Both the position numbers and the translations under genes were made by a program. Of a DNA stretch of 64,000 nt, positions 26,133-36,400 are shown one piece after another (within the stretch, counting starts at the first letter, position 1; every line of letters begins with the position of its first letter). The DNA comes from Shewanella nanhaiensis. Its GTDB lineage: Bacteria; Pseudomonadota; Gammaproteobacteria; Enterobacterales; Shewanellaceae. Below the pieces are notes generated by a model. That model was not told where the DNA came from. It saw nothing but the letters and a program-made list of their open reading frames with translations, and did not search any database. The DNA lies in the NCBI RefSeq assembly GCF_019457885.1, contig NZ_JAHZST010000001.1, positions 248,001-312,000 of the forward strand, read 5' to 3'.

Positions 26133-26846
26133 TCAATATTTACCCAAGGCTAAATAGCTACTTAGCTGACCAGAAGCCTGTTGGCTGTCGCCCATAGAGG
26201 AGGCCAGCTGCATCACAGAACGAAGTCCCTGCCACTGCTGTCGCTCTTCACCACTCATCTGAACATCACTTTTAAGGTACACATTCAGTTGTGACGACAC
26301 TCTTGAGGCTTGCTGACTTAACTCTTTACTCTGTATATTGTCCATCTTGTTTAAGACTCCCTCTGCATCATCTAGGAGCTTAATAAGCACATTGGACATG
26401 GTATTTTCATCTGAGGCATTTTTTTCAAGCTCGCCTCGCTTTGACTCAATAAACGTTTTCATATCCTCCACACTACCTTGGGGCTTAGGTAACTCTATTC
26501 CCCCTTCAGATAAACGATTAAGCTGAGTATCAGACAAGATACCATCTTGATGCAGTCGCTGAACCAGTTTAGGCAGATCCGAAATAGAAAATTGACCGTC
26601 GGCAAAAAAATCTTTCGCCATACTCTCAATCTTCTGGGCACGCATGGCTCTGGGGGAGAGTGAAACAGACTCATCTTTAACCTGCTCCTTGCTTGCTGCT
26701 TTAGGTGGCTGATTCGACTGGCTTAAAGTGACTTTATCGCTATGTTGACCCGCCTCAGTCTGGTGACTATTAATACCATATTTATCGGCAAGGCTTGTGT
26801 TTGTCAGTTGGCCTGCAGTGCTTGGAGCATTAGCGATTGGATTCAT
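26133..26846 (-). CDS. Hypothetical protein, Gln/Ser-rich, soluble
   Basis: I do not recognise this 237-residue protein. It has no signal peptide or membrane segment. The first 70 residues are polar and look disordered, with DKVTLSQ and SVSLSPRAMRAQ. The rest is predicted helical and rich in Gln, Ser and Leu, with two EF-hand-like-length segments (FFADGQFSISDLPKLVQRL, LHQDGILSDTQLNRL), although only FADGQFS resembles a calcium loop, and poorly. The ATG two codons inside the open frame is the likely start, with no strong Shine-Dalgarno. The next gene upstream is an orphan response regulator on the same strand, 128 bp away. Confidence 0.65.
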   Translation of the reverse strand: MNPIANAPSTAGQLTNTSLADKYGINSHQTEAGQHSDKVTLSQSNQPPKAASKEQVKDESVSLSPRAMRAQKIESMAKDFFADGQFSISDLPKLVQRLHQDGILSDTQLNRLSEGGIELPKPQGSVEDMKTFIESKRGELEKNASDENTMSNVLIKLLDDAEGVLNKMDNIQSKELSQQASRVSSQLNVYLKSDVQMSGEERQQWQGLRSVMQLASSMGDSQQASGQLSSYLALGKY

Positions 26847-26974
26847 TGTCAAATTTTCGGCATATAAGGGAGATATGAACCTCTATATGCATTTATCACG
26901 CCGAAATAGATATGTAAAAAGCAAAATAGATAAAAACTTGTATACCCGCTCTATTTTTAATTCAAGATGATCGA

Positions 26975-27343
26975 TTACCTTAAATTAAGCAGCTGCAATA
27001 CGGTAGGCAGTAGCTCATCTTGCTTTATAGGTTTAGAGAACCAACCAGTAGCACCGGCATCTTTGGCTTCCTCCTTAAACTTGCTGTTTTTAGCGGTAGA
27101 GACTATCAAGATTGGGATCCCGATATAGGCTCTTAATGCGCGTAGTTTATCAGTCAATTCAATCCCATTAAGATGTGGCATATAGTAATCAGTTATCACC
27201 ATGTCATAATCCACTAACTGAGCAGCTCGATAAGCGATAGCTCCATCTTCAGCCAGCTCTATCTGAAACTTATCGCTAGCAAGTATCTTTTTAAACATAT
27301 TACGCATGGCAAGTTGATCGTCGACCACTAATATTGTTTTCAT
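26975..27343 (-). CDS. Single-domain (CheY-like) response regulator
   Basis: This 122-residue receiver domain has no output domain. The acidic pocket Asp8-Asp9 (VVDDQ), phosphoacceptor Asp52 (VITDYYMPHLNG), the Ser/Thr at 82-83 (IVSTA) and Lys104 (FSKPI) are all present, so phosphorylation is expected. No histidine kinase is nearby, so the partner is unknown. Such stand-alone receivers act on flagellar motors, in phosphorelays, or by binding partner proteins. The unknown gene downstream could be functionally linked. Confidence 0.9.
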   Translation of the reverse strand: MKTILVVDDQLAMRNMFKKILASDKFQIELAEDGAIAYRAAQLVDYDMVITDYYMPHLNGIELTDKLRALRAYIGIPILIVSTAKNSKFKEEAKDAGATGWFSKPIKQDELLPTVLQLLNLR

Positions 27344-27451
27344 CTGCCTGTGTGCTCCATAGCCAAATAAGAGAAGCGTTCAAACACCCATAAAGCGTTT
27401 ATAGAAATATAGACCATAAACAGATAAAAATTTCGTTAAACAATATGTTAA

Positions 27452-27489
27452 TACAAAAACAAAACGCATGAAGAGAGGCTTCATGCGTT
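27452..27489 (-). terminator. Terminator of rssA
   Basis: Perfect 11-base stem AACGCATGAAG / CTTCATGCGTT with a 5-base loop. On the minus strand it is followed by TTGTTTTTG. Confidence 0.75.
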
Positions 27490-27523
27490 CGTAAAAAGAG
27501 TACTGGATATTCGAAATTGGAAA

Positions 27524-28459
27524 TTAGTAGCTTTCCAATCTCGCTTCTATCTGATGCCTTGCAAGCTTAACGGCTAACTCTCCCGCCGCGATCGCCTCTT
27601 CGGCTCGATGGAACTCCATCGTGCCTATGTCGGCGACATCTGGGATCAGGCAGATATCAGGTGGGTCGCCCATCAACCTTGCTCGCTTATGACGCTGCTC
27701 TAGTATGTCCATAGACTGAGACATCACAGCCAACATTCCGGGGTTTGAGCCCTTACCTAAGGTGAATTTATCCGTCAAGTTAGTGACATAATCCCTGCCC
27801 CGTGCAAGCAGATCCATAAAACCAGTATCTTGATGCTCCTGCGCTTGTACACTCTCCTCGACCGAAGGTTTACTGCAGGCCATATCCACAGGTAACACCT
27901 GCATCCGGCCACGCTTTTGCCCATTCAGATCAACCGCTATCACCACATCGACATCCATAGCACGGCTTACAGATACAGGCACAGGATTGACCACAGCACC
28001 GTCAACCAACCAGCGATCGCCTAACTTCACTGGCGGCAGTATGCCAGGCATGGAACAAGAAGCCCGAATAGCATGACGCAGATCTCCCTCTTTAAACCAG
28101 ATCTCCTGCCCTGAATAGAGATCGGTCGCCACCGCAATAAGGGGGCGATGCAGCTGCTCAATCTGAAGATCACCTATCCGACTCTGAATGACATCAAAGA
28201 CTTTCTCACCGCCAATCAAGCCACCCTTACGCCAGCTAAGATCCATCAAACCCAACACATCCCAGCTGGAGAAGCTACGAACCCAAGTTTCCAGCTCATC
28301 GAGCTGATCGTTCGCATAAGCCGCTCCAACCAAGGCGCCAATCGAGCAACCTGAAACCTTATCAGGTTTAATCCCCATCTCAGCCAAGCCGTTAAGCACA
28401 CCAATATGTGCCCATCCTTTAGCAGCGCCACTGCCTAATGCAATCCCAATCTTAGCCAT
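27524..28459 (-). CDS. rssA: Patatin-like phospholipase RssA
   Basis: This 311-residue cytoplasmic protein has a patatin fold: glycine-rich oxyanion loop GSGAAKGWAHIG (residues 9-20), nucleophile Ser39 in GCSIG, and catalytic Asp153 in VDGAVVNPV. The sequence and length agree with RssA, the partner gene of rssB in E. coli, although here no rssB is adjacent. An esterase or lipase activity on membrane lipids is likely but the substrate is not known. It diverges from the DEAD-box gene. Confidence 0.88.
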   Translation of the reverse strand: MAKIGIALGSGAAKGWAHIGVLNGLAEMGIKPDKVSGCSIGALVGAAYANDQLDELETWVRSFSSWDVLGLMDLSWRKGGLIGGEKVFDVIQSRIGDLQIEQLHRPLIAVATDLYSGQEIWFKEGDLRHAIRASCSMPGILPPVKLGDRWLVDGAVVNPVPVSVSRAMDVDVVIAVDLNGQKRGRMQVLPVDMACSKPSVEESVQAQEHQDTGFMDLLARGRDYVTNLTDKFTLGKGSNPGMLAVMSQSMDILEQRHKRARLMGDPPDICLIPDVADIGTMEFHRAEEAIAAGELAVKLARHQIEARLESY

Positions 28460-28618
28460 AATCGACCCATCACTTTTATTAATGATCCCTTATATCCCGA
28501 CAAACCAATATTCGCAATAACAAAAATGTGGGATAGCAGATCAATCAACGCTTCTCTATGGCTCAACAAGATAAACTTAGGTTATAATGCTCGGTCGAAC
28601 TAATCTTGGAGCACACCT

Positions 28619-29962
28619 TTGCAATTTACCGAATTTTCCCTGGACGCACGCCTGTTACAAAGTCTCAGTCATATGGGTATCACGACACCTACAGAGATCC
28701 AGGAGATGGCAATCCCTGTCGGACTGTCAGGAAAAGACCTGATGGCGTCATCAAAAACAGGTTCAGGTAAAACCTTAGCGTTTTTACTGCCGGCAATGCA
28801 GAGGATCATTTCAACTAAGGCGCTCAGTAAACGTGACCCAAGAGTCCTCATTTTGCTGCCGACCCGTGAACTTGCCAATCAGGTCTATAGCCAACTTCGT
28901 CTGTTAGTGGCTAACACACAATATAAGGCGCTTAAAATTCTCGGTGGTGAGAACTTCAATGACCAAGCCAAGGCGTTAGCCAGAGATCCACACTTTGTGG
29001 TTGCAACACCTGGTCGCCTAGCCGATCACTTAGCGCAACATCACTTTCACTTAAACGGCTTAGAACTGCTTATCCTTGATGAAGCAGACCGTATGCTGGA
29101 CTTAGGTTTTGCCGACCAACTTAAAGCGATCAACGCCGCAGCGGATCATAAACGTCGCCAGACCCTGATGTTCTCAGCGACCCTTAATCACAATGAGATT
29201 AATGAGATTGCTTCCGAGTTACTAAAAGATCCAAAGCATGTGGCTGTGGGTGCAAGTAATATTGAAAACCAAGATATTACCCAGAAAATCTACCTGTGCG
29301 ATCACTTAGATCATAAAGAAGCCCTATTACAAAGTATTCTTAAGGGCGGTGAGCAGAAGCAGGTCATCATCTTTACCGCCACTCGCCAAGATACCGATAG
29401 ATTAGCGAAGAAGTTGGCCGAAGAGGGCTTTAATACCGCTTCACTCAGTGGCGATTTGAATCAAAGCGCTCGTAATCAGATAATGGATCAATTTAGCCGT
29501 GGCATGCAGGATATTCTGGTCACCACAGATGTCGCATCCCGTGGGCTTGATCTGCTTAATGTCTCTTTGGTGATCAACTTCGATATGCCTAAGTTTGCCG
29601 AAGAGTACGTACACAGAATTGGCCGTACTGCCCGTGCAGGAGCTAAGGGCGACGCCATCTCATTGGTCGGTCCTAAAGATTGGGTTAACTTTAAACAGGT
29701 TCAGAAGTTCTTAAGTAAAACTTTCGAGTTCAGTACGATAGAAGGCCTTAAAGCTAAGTTTACCGGTCTGAAAGACAAACCTAAAGCGGGTAAAAAATCG
29801 GCTGTTAAGCCGAAACGAACTAAAGCCTCTACCAAGCAGAAAAATGCCAAACCTAAGGCTAAAGTCGTTAAAGATAAACGCTTTATCACAGGTATCGATA
29901 TCGGTGATGCGCCTATGCTAAGAAAACCTAAATCTAAGCTTCAGGATACACCGGAAGATTAA
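28619..29962 (+). CDS. DEAD-box ATP-dependent RNA helicase
   Basis: This 447-residue RNA helicase has all core motifs: Q motif (TPTEIQ), Walker A SSKTGSGKT (about 43-51), PTRELA, GG, TPGR, DEAD (LILDEADRMLDLGFA), SAT (FSATL), and HRIGRTAR near the end of the second RecA domain. The C-terminal 90 residues are basic and lysine-rich, an RNA-binding tail as in SrmB and RhlE relatives. The start is TTG; GGAG lies eight bases upstream and no in-frame ATG fits. It probably acts in ribosome assembly or RNA turnover, but the exact subfamily is not certain. Confidence 0.93.
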   Translation: MQFTEFSLDARLLQSLSHMGITTPTEIQEMAIPVGLSGKDLMASSKTGSGKTLAFLLPAMQRIISTKALSKRDPRVLILLPTRELANQVYSQLRLLVANTQYKALKILGGENFNDQAKALARDPHFVVATPGRLADHLAQHHFHLNGLELLILDEADRMLDLGFADQLKAINAAADHKRRQTLMFSATLNHNEINEIASELLKDPKHVAVGASNIENQDITQKIYLCDHLDHKEALLQSILKGGEQKQVIIFTATRQDTDRLAKKLAEEGFNTASLSGDLNQSARNQIMDQFSRGMQDILVTTDVASRGLDLLNVSLVINFDMPKFAEEYVHRIGRTARAGAKGDAISLVGPKDWVNFKQVQKFLSKTFEFSTIEGLKAKFTGLKDKPKAGKKSAVKPKRTKASTKQKNAKPKAKVVKDKRFITGIDIGDAPMLRKPKSKLQDTPED

Positions 29963-29981
29963 TGCCACATAAGTGAGCAGT

Positions 29982-30020
29982 AAAAAGCCCTATCGCAGTA
30001 AATTGCGGCAGGGCTTTTTT
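29982..30020. terminator. Bidirectional terminator, helicase / YHS gene
   Basis: Ten-base stem AAAAAGCCCT / AGGGCTTTTT with an inner CGCA / TGCG pair. It lies between convergent genes, 20 bp after the helicase stop and 12 bp beyond the stop of the YHS gene. Confidence 0.88.
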
Positions 30021-30031
30021 ATTGCGAGCAT

Positions 30032-30481
30032 CTATTTCGCCAGCTTCTTAACCCACTGCCTATCGGCTTCTTCAATGAACCTATCTGTGTCTTCGAGCCA
30101 AGTTTCTCTAACACCTAAACTGTAATTCAGGTACAAGTTGCCGTTAATGACGCTGAAGGCTTCGGGTACCGTATCAACCACGAAACCGTGTGACATAGCA
30201 TAAGCACAATATCCGCCATATTGCGGCAGATATTGCGTTGGTTCATCTTCAAATTTGGCTTGATTATCTGCAGAGCTAAAGCGCCACAACACCTCGCCAT
30301 ACTCACTGGTAAACTGCTCACTCCCCTTTACTGGCGCGTTCTCAACAAAGTAGGCAACAACATCATAGCCATTAATTGCAACTCCATCCTCAACATACAC
30401 AGGATGCTTAGTTAAACTGGTACAACCCGATAAAAAAAGCAATAAAACAGCTAATAGATAGCCATAAAGGTGATTGTTCAT
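30032..30481 (-). CDS. YHS-domain lipoprotein
   Basis: This 149-residue protein has a lipoprotein signal peptide with lipobox LSGC (Cys20) and then a YHS-type domain (AINGYDVVAYFVENAPVKGS, with YGGYCAYAMSHG about residue 90-101). YHS domains are small modules seen in copper-related and transport proteins; many periplasmic members are of unknown role. GGAAGGGAAATAG before the ATG is a good ribosome-binding site. The gene is probably an envelope lipoprotein facing the periplasm, and its ligand is unknown. Confidence 0.85.
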   Translation of the reverse strand: MNNHLYGYLLAVLLLFLSGCTSLTKHPVYVEDGVAINGYDVVAYFVENAPVKGSEQFTSEYGEVLWRFSSADNQAKFEDEPTQYLPQYGGYCAYAMSHGFVVDTVPEAFSVINGNLYLNYSLGVRETWLEDTDRFIEEADRQWVKKLAK

Positions 30482-30659
30482 CTATTTCCCTTCCTCGTAT
30501 TCTCTCTTGAAGAAAAGACCTTTAAACCTATCGCTTAATTTCAGAAGTCGCACTTTTTAATTTTATTTACTGGATTTAGCCTTCAACGAAATCTAAACGC
30601 TGACCCTAACAAGATTTCACTGTACAATACGCACAATATTGTTTTTTTTAAGGTGTAAC

Positions 30660-31106
30660 ATGAGAGTTTGTGGCGTTGAATTAAAAGGTGGCGAAGCCAT
30701 TATCTGCTTGTTGAGCTATGAAGGTGAGACTTTTAACGTGCCTGATTGTCGCCAACAATCATTTGTTATTTCACATTCTGAATCAACTGATTCTATTCGT
30801 GATTTCCACTTTGCATTCGGTAAGCTAATGCAAGATTACAGCGTTGATAAAGTCGTCGTTATCTCTCGCGAACAGAAAGGTAAGTTGGCAGGCAGTGCCA
30901 CCAGCTTTAAAGCCGAAGCAGCCATTCAACTACTCGACATTCCAGTGATCTTAATGTCGCCAGTCACTGTCAAAGAGCGCCTAAAACGTAACCCACCTAT
31001 GGTTGATTTTGACGGTTTAGAGCTTAAGCGCTTTCAAAAGCCTGCATTTGATGTGGCTTATGCCTATCACAACCAACATATCTTCAATGTTTGGGATAAT
31101 GTTTAA
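30660..31106 (+). CDS. DUF3010 family protein
   Basis: This 148-residue cytoplasmic protein begins MRVCGVELKGGEAIICLL and has conserved segments SIRDFHFAFGKLMQDY and RKGKLAGSATSFKAEAAIQL-like sequence, matching the DUF3010 family found in gammaproteobacteria. The start of the domain resembles the RNase H-like fold of the YqgF/RuvC type, but the acidic active-site pattern is not clear. I choose the ATG preceded by AAGGTG, seven codons inside the longest frame. The function is unknown. Confidence 0.78.
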   Translation: MRVCGVELKGGEAIICLLSYEGETFNVPDCRQQSFVISHSESTDSIRDFHFAFGKLMQDYSVDKVVVISREQKGKLAGSATSFKAEAAIQLLDIPVILMSPVTVKERLKRNPPMVDFDGLELKRFQKPAFDVAYAYHNQHIFNVWDNV

Positions 31107-31123
31107 GCCTAGCTAAAACACAA

Positions 31124-31157
31124 TGCGAGCCTTGCTCTATACTAGGCTCGCAATTTT
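31124..31157 (+). terminator. Terminator of the DUF3010 gene
   Basis: Nine-base perfect stem TGCGAGCCT / AGGCTCGCA with an 11-base loop, followed by ATTTT. Confidence 0.75.
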
Positions 31158-31189
31158 GCTCCTTAAAGCTCTGCCATTCGATTTTCACT

Positions 31190-31696
31190 ATGACTCCACT
31201 CAAATACCTCACTGGCTACCAGCAAGAGATACAAGATCAGGTTGCAAGCCTACTCAGCAGCAATAAGCTTAAACAGGTGCTACTCAAACGCTACCCTAAA
31301 GCGCACGAGATCCGTACCGATAAGGCGCTGTATGATTACACCATGGCAATTAAGAACCAGTATCTGCGTAAGTCACAGCCCCTGTCGAAGGTACTCTTCG
31401 ATGATAAGATTAGTTTAAGCCACCACGCACTAGGGCTACACTCCTATATCTCTCGTGTGCAGGGAAGTAAGACAAAAGCCAAAAATGAGATCCGCATATC
31501 GTCACGATTAAAGCGGGTACCTGAGCCATTTCTGCGTATGTTGGTGGTCCATGAGTTAGCCCATCTGAAAGAGAAGGAGCATAACAAAGCTTTTTATCAA
31601 CTTTGCTGCCATATGGAGGGGGACTATCATCAGCTGGAGTTCGATCTGCGCCTACTATTAACTCAAATCGATCACCACGAAAATCCCTATCTTTAG
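31190..31696 (+). CDS. YgjP-like metallopeptidase (DUF45)
   Basis: This 168-residue protein has the zinc motif HELAHLKEKEH, with His121, Glu122 and His125, followed by NKAFYQLCCHMEGDY. This is the arrangement of YgjP/DUF45 proteins, related to the M48 and SprT-like metallopeptidases. The N-terminal half contains no signal peptide. The segment RIQG/ISRVQGSKTKAKNEIRISSRL fits the usual beta-rich region before the motif. The substrate is unknown. A strong bidirectional terminator separates it from mepM. Confidence 0.85.
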   Translation: MTPLKYLTGYQQEIQDQVASLLSSNKLKQVLLKRYPKAHEIRTDKALYDYTMAIKNQYLRKSQPLSKVLFDDKISLSHHALGLHSYISRVQGSKTKAKNEIRISSRLKRVPEPFLRMLVVHELAHLKEKEHNKAFYQLCCHMEGDYHQLEFDLRLLLTQIDHHENPYL

Positions 31697-31778
31697 TTCT
31701 TTTTCAAGGGGCAATAATTCCAGATATAAAGTCCTTCCATCACTGTCCTTACGATCAAGGACAAGTGCTTCCGTATAC

Positions 31779-31807
31779 AAAAATGCCAGCAACTGCTGGC
31801 ATTTTTT
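31779..31807. terminator. Bidirectional terminator between YgjP-like gene and mepM
   Basis: AAAAATGCCAGCA / TGCTGGCATTTTTT forms a long stem with A and T tails on both sides, between two convergent genes. Confidence 0.88.
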
Positions 31808-31850
31808 ATGAAATTGATAAGTATGATAATAATACCAATCGGTATAACTG

Positions 31851-33164
31851 TTAACTCATGCCCATCATCATCTGACGAACCTTGACGAGTTGCTGAAACT
31901 CACTCATCTCTTTACTCGACAGCTTACTTGCCATCGGAATATTGGCTTTCATCGGATTAACTGGTCGGCCATTAACGTGGAACTCATAGTGAAGGTGAGG
32001 CCCAGTTACTCGGCCAGTGTTGCCCGATAACGCAATCACCTGTCCCCGAGAGACCCTCTGCCCTTTATGCACTAACGCCTTTGACAGATGCAGATAACGG
32101 GTACGGTACTTGTTGCCATGCTCTATCACCACATAGGTGCCTGCAAACCTGTGTTTGGTGACTAAAGAGACAATACCATCACCAGGGGCGACAATTTTAG
32201 TTCCTATGGGCGTCGCAAAATCGGTGCCATTATGATGGGTAACACGCCCTGTGACAGGGTGGTGACGATTGCGGTTAAAGTTAGAGCTGATACGGTAGTT
32301 TTTCTGTAACGGAATTCGCTGAAAAGCACGGGATAGGCTGCGTCCCTGATCATCATAGAAATTACCATCACTGTTTTGGTATGCATTAATATCGCTACGA
32401 CCACGATGAATGGTGATCCCCAAAATGTCACTGGATCCAGTGGCATTGCCATCGATAAACTGATCGTTCATCAAAACGGAGAATGTATCACCCGCCCTAA
32501 GATCTCTGGCGAAGTTTAACTTCTCTTTAAGCAGAGATTCGATACGCTGGATCTCTGCAGCATTCAAACCTGCTCTTTTCGCAGAGAGGTAAAAAGATCC
32601 CTGAATATCTCCGGAAACCGTGCGATTTTGCCAGATCCCATCAATATTGATCTCATCAACCTTATAATCACCGTCATCGAAACGACTAAATACCACCTGA
32701 CGAGCGGCAGAGAAATAGAGCTCTAACTTTTGCAGCTCACCTTTATCATCCAACCAGAAACTGATCTTATTCCCTGGTTTCAATGTATCCAGCGCCAGTA
32801 CATCCAGATCCGCTTCAAGCACATGGTACATGCTCTGCTGATCCACGCCCGCATCCACAAACAGGCCGCTTAAGGTATCGCCAGAGACAATACTCTTCAC
32901 ATAATCAGCTTGACTGCTCTGCGCCTCGACAGGCGTTGAAGGGGTCAATTGCGCTAAAATAGCATCAATGTCGAGTTCGACAGGAACACGTTGAGGCAAT
33001 GATTCTTGATGGCTAGGCCAGAGTATGGCTGCGCCAATCAACAAGCCTGCGCCTAACAACAATCTCTTATTAAAATTAGATTTTTGCGAAAACGATGCTG
33101 CCAGAAAATTTAACGGTGGCACCTTAAAAAATGACGTTCTACGAGTATGCAACTTTAGCCCCAT
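31851..33164 (-). CDS. mepM: Murein DD-endopeptidase MepM-type M23 peptidase
   Basis: This 437-residue envelope enzyme has an N-terminal membrane anchor (about residues 34-50), an OapA/LysM-like domain (YVKSIVSGDTLSGLFVDAG, about 85-105), a Csd3-like second domain, and an M23 peptidase domain. The zinc motifs are HHNGTDFATP (near 311) and HLHYEF (near 391). Sequence and layout follow E. coli MepM, which cuts D-Ala-mDAP cross-links to let peptidoglycan expand. It stands alone; 270 bp with no evident gene separate it from sbcC. Confidence 0.93.
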   Translation of the reverse strand: MGLKLHTRRTSFFKVPPLNFLAASFSQKSNFNKRLLLGAGLLIGAAILWPSHQESLPQRVPVELDIDAILAQLTPSTPVEAQSSQADYVKSIVSGDTLSGLFVDAGVDQQSMYHVLEADLDVLALDTLKPGNKISFWLDDKGELQKLELYFSAARQVVFSRFDDGDYKVDEINIDGIWQNRTVSGDIQGSFYLSAKRAGLNAAEIQRIESLLKEKLNFARDLRAGDTFSVLMNDQFIDGNATGSSDILGITIHRGRSDINAYQNSDGNFYDDQGRSLSRAFQRIPLQKNYRISSNFNRNRHHPVTGRVTHHNGTDFATPIGTKIVAPGDGIVSLVTKHRFAGTYVVIEHGNKYRTRYLHLSKALVHKGQRVSRGQVIALSGNTGRVTGPHLHYEFHVNGRPVNPMKANIPMASKLSSKEMSEFQQLVKVRQMMMGMS

Positions 33165-33389
33165 CTATCTTTATTATGTTTTTAACTTAACTGACATAAA
33201 ACCGGAGCAATCCTGACATCAAAACATCACCTACGACTGCAAAACTATTTACAATCCCCTTGGTGACTCATGCGGTTTAGTTACAAGTGTAAAAATATGA
33301 AGTAATTGCGCTTAAAAAAGCACTTGCAGCCTAATTTATACCAAAAAAAAGCCAAGATACAAACTGTTTAACTGCACAAATGCCAATAA

Positions 33390-33418
33390 GCTCAGATTGC
33401 ATAGACACTAATCTGAGC
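33390..33418 (-). terminator. Hairpin after sbcC
   Basis: Nine-base perfect stem GCTCAGATT / AATCTGAGC with an 11-base loop, 16 bp past the sbcC stop. No strong T run is present on the minus strand. Confidence 0.45.
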
Positions 33419-33434
33419 CTAACAGGAGTGACAA

Positions 33435-36400
33435 TTAAGGCAGTACTATCGACGTCTTACTACCAAGCGCAGTTTTAAGGATATCGATACGAGTGCCTAT
33501 CTGCTCTTTCATCTCAGAAACATGGGAGATAACACCAATCATACGCCCGGCGGATTGCAGGTCCATCAAGGTGCGAATAGCAAGATCCAATGAGTCTTGA
33601 TCTAAACTGCCAAACCCTTCATCAATAAATAGCGTATCTAGCTTAATCCCACCAGCGTAAGCCTGCACAACATCAGAGAGCCCTAATGCCATGGACAATG
33701 CAGCCATAAAGCTCTCACCGCCACTTAAGGTCGCCACAGGTCGCACCTTAGAGGTGTAAGCATCCTCCACTTCCAGCTCTAAACCAGAAGCTTTATTTCC
33801 CTTCGCCCTATCCTCCTTACGTATTAAGCGGTAGCGCCCTTTACTCATCAGCTGCAGACGTTGACTCGCCTCAAGCAGAACATCATCAAGCAGCACACTT
33901 AACACGAAACGTTGTAGGCTTATCTTATTGCCCGTCTGTCCATTGGCCACATCCGATAGTGTGCCGATAATGGCGTACTCATCTTCAAGCTTCTTCGCCT
34001 GAGCATCTGCCTCTTTTAACTGCTTCTGGGTTTGTGTTAGTTGCGTCACGCGGCTCTGCAGAGTTTGCCAGCTGTTTTCTGCTTCTCCCTGCTTCGTCTG
34101 AGCTACCGTTAAGCCAGCTTCAAGCACTGTCAGTTCAGGTCTGACTTGCCCGGCCAGCTTCTCATCAAGTTGATTTAAGGAGATTTGATTAGCAATGCAA
34201 CTCTGCTGATATTGCGCTATCTCATCGCTAATCAGCTTCAACTCTTCATTCGATAATAGAGCATGAGTTAATGCCTCTTTATCCTTAAAACCTGACGCTG
34301 ATAAGTGATCGCTTAGCTCTGCCAGTGATTTGTCACTTTGAATTTTTGCCTGTTCAAAGCTTGAATGAGCCGACGCCAACGCGGCTTTCTGCGCCGCATC
34401 TTGCTCAAGGGCTTGGGTGTGGGCTCGTCGAATGGTATCAATTATCTGCTGCTGTGCTAAAAGAGTCTGCTTCACTTGAGCTATAGCACTCTCGAGCTGC
34501 TCTAAACTGCGGTATTGCTCTGGGATCCCCCTTAACACCTGCTCCAGTTTACCCTGAAGCTCAGAGGCACTGTTTTGTAGCCCATGATAATGCTCTCGCT
34601 CGGCTTCAAGCTCACTGTGTAGCGCCCGTTCCCGCGACTGAGAGTCTTGTAGTTGTAACCTAAGCCTGGTGAGTGTTTGGGTCGCTTCATTAGCTTGATT
34701 GACCTGAAGCTGCAACTGTTGCTGATGAGCCTGTAATGAATCAGCCGAGTGAGACGACCACTCTCCTAGCCTAGATTGATATTCATCCCTTAACTTCACC
34801 TGCTCCTGCAGCTGTGCTTTTAACCCTTTGTAGTCGGAGATAACTTGATTTAACGCTTGATTTGCCGCTTCACACGCCTGTTTGCTTAGCTCCAGCTGCT
34901 CCTCTGTGGGCAATGACTGCTCACTAAAGGCGGGACTGGGGTGTTCTGCACTGCCGCATACAGGACAGGGCTCACCTGGATTGAGTTTTTGTGCCAATAC
35001 ACTGACTTGGCCACGATGCCAGATAAGTTGCAGCTGATCAAAATCATGCTCTTTTGCTTTAGCGTCGAGACGAAGTTGTTTGCCTTTCTCTTCAGCCAAC
35101 AACAGCGCTTGCTGAGTTTTATCGGCATTAATGGCAACAAGTTGCCACTGCTGATAACGCTCAAGTGTGTCCTGATGGGCTGTTAACGCTTGCTGCGCAT
35201 TCAGCTGCTCTGCAGCTTGCAGCTCAAGTTGAGGAACCTGCTGCTCAGCCGTTGCTCTCTCAAGTTGCAGCGCACTTAACGCCTCTTTACCTTTTATCCC
35301 TTTCGCTTTTGCCTGCTCAAGGTTAATACAAGCTTGATTTAACTCTCTTTGCAGATTGTCTAGGCCTTGAAGTTGAGGACGTAACTGGGTCAAGCCCATC
35401 TCTTCACTCTGGGCTTTTTGTAGCTTACTCTCCTCACTTTCCAAAGTATTAAACTTAGTTTGGGCAAGTGTAAGAGCTTGCTCACTTTGTAACTTGGCAG
35501 ATTGAGCTTGTGTCACAAGACTCAATGCTTGAAGCATCTCCGACTCTCGAGATTGTGACATCTCTAACACAGGTTTTATCTGCTGCGCCTTTTGGCCATT
35601 TTCAATCCGGGATTGACGCAGCCCGATATCGACTTTCTGCTCGGCGAGTAATGCTGCAGTCTGCTGTAATTTGGCTTGGTGATCAAAATCACTGATAAGC
35701 AACTTAGCCGACTCAAACTGCTTATTAGCCTCTATCAATGCTGTTTTAGCCTGCTCTTTACTCGCTAAAGCTTGCTCAAGCTGTGGCGTTAGCTGTGATA
35801 ACTCATTATTTAACGCCTCATCAGACTCAAGCTCGACATTTTGCATAATGCCGTCTCGTCTTGCCCGCTGCTCTTTGACATCATTTCTAATCGTCGATGC
35901 TTGCTGCTTTAATTTGTCTTCAATTTTGCGATAAATTTGCGTCTGAAACAGCTGACTAAATATCTTTTCCCTCTCTTTCGAGTCCGCCATTAACAGCTCG
36001 CGAAATTTCCCCTGAGGAAGAACCATCACCTGACGGAATTGATCAGCATCCAAGCCCGTCAGTTGCTCAATCTCAGCGGTTGCCTCAGAGACTTTACTTG
36101 CCACCAGCAGATGTTCAGTGCCATCTTGCTCTATGCGATAAAGTTGTGCCTCCGGCTTTTGCACCGTAAATCCTTCACCACTTTTTTTAGCCCTATCCTG
36201 CTCGGGCACTCGACGAATACGATATTGCGCCTCACCTAAGTAAAAGCTAAAGGTCACCTCCGTCAGTAAATTATCATCGGCAACATCGCAGCGCATCTGA
36301 CTACCTTCGCGCTCATCACCAGTAGTTTTACCATAAAGAGCGAAACAGATAGCATCTAAAATGGTCGTCTTACCTGCACCAGTAGGTCCATTGATTAAAA

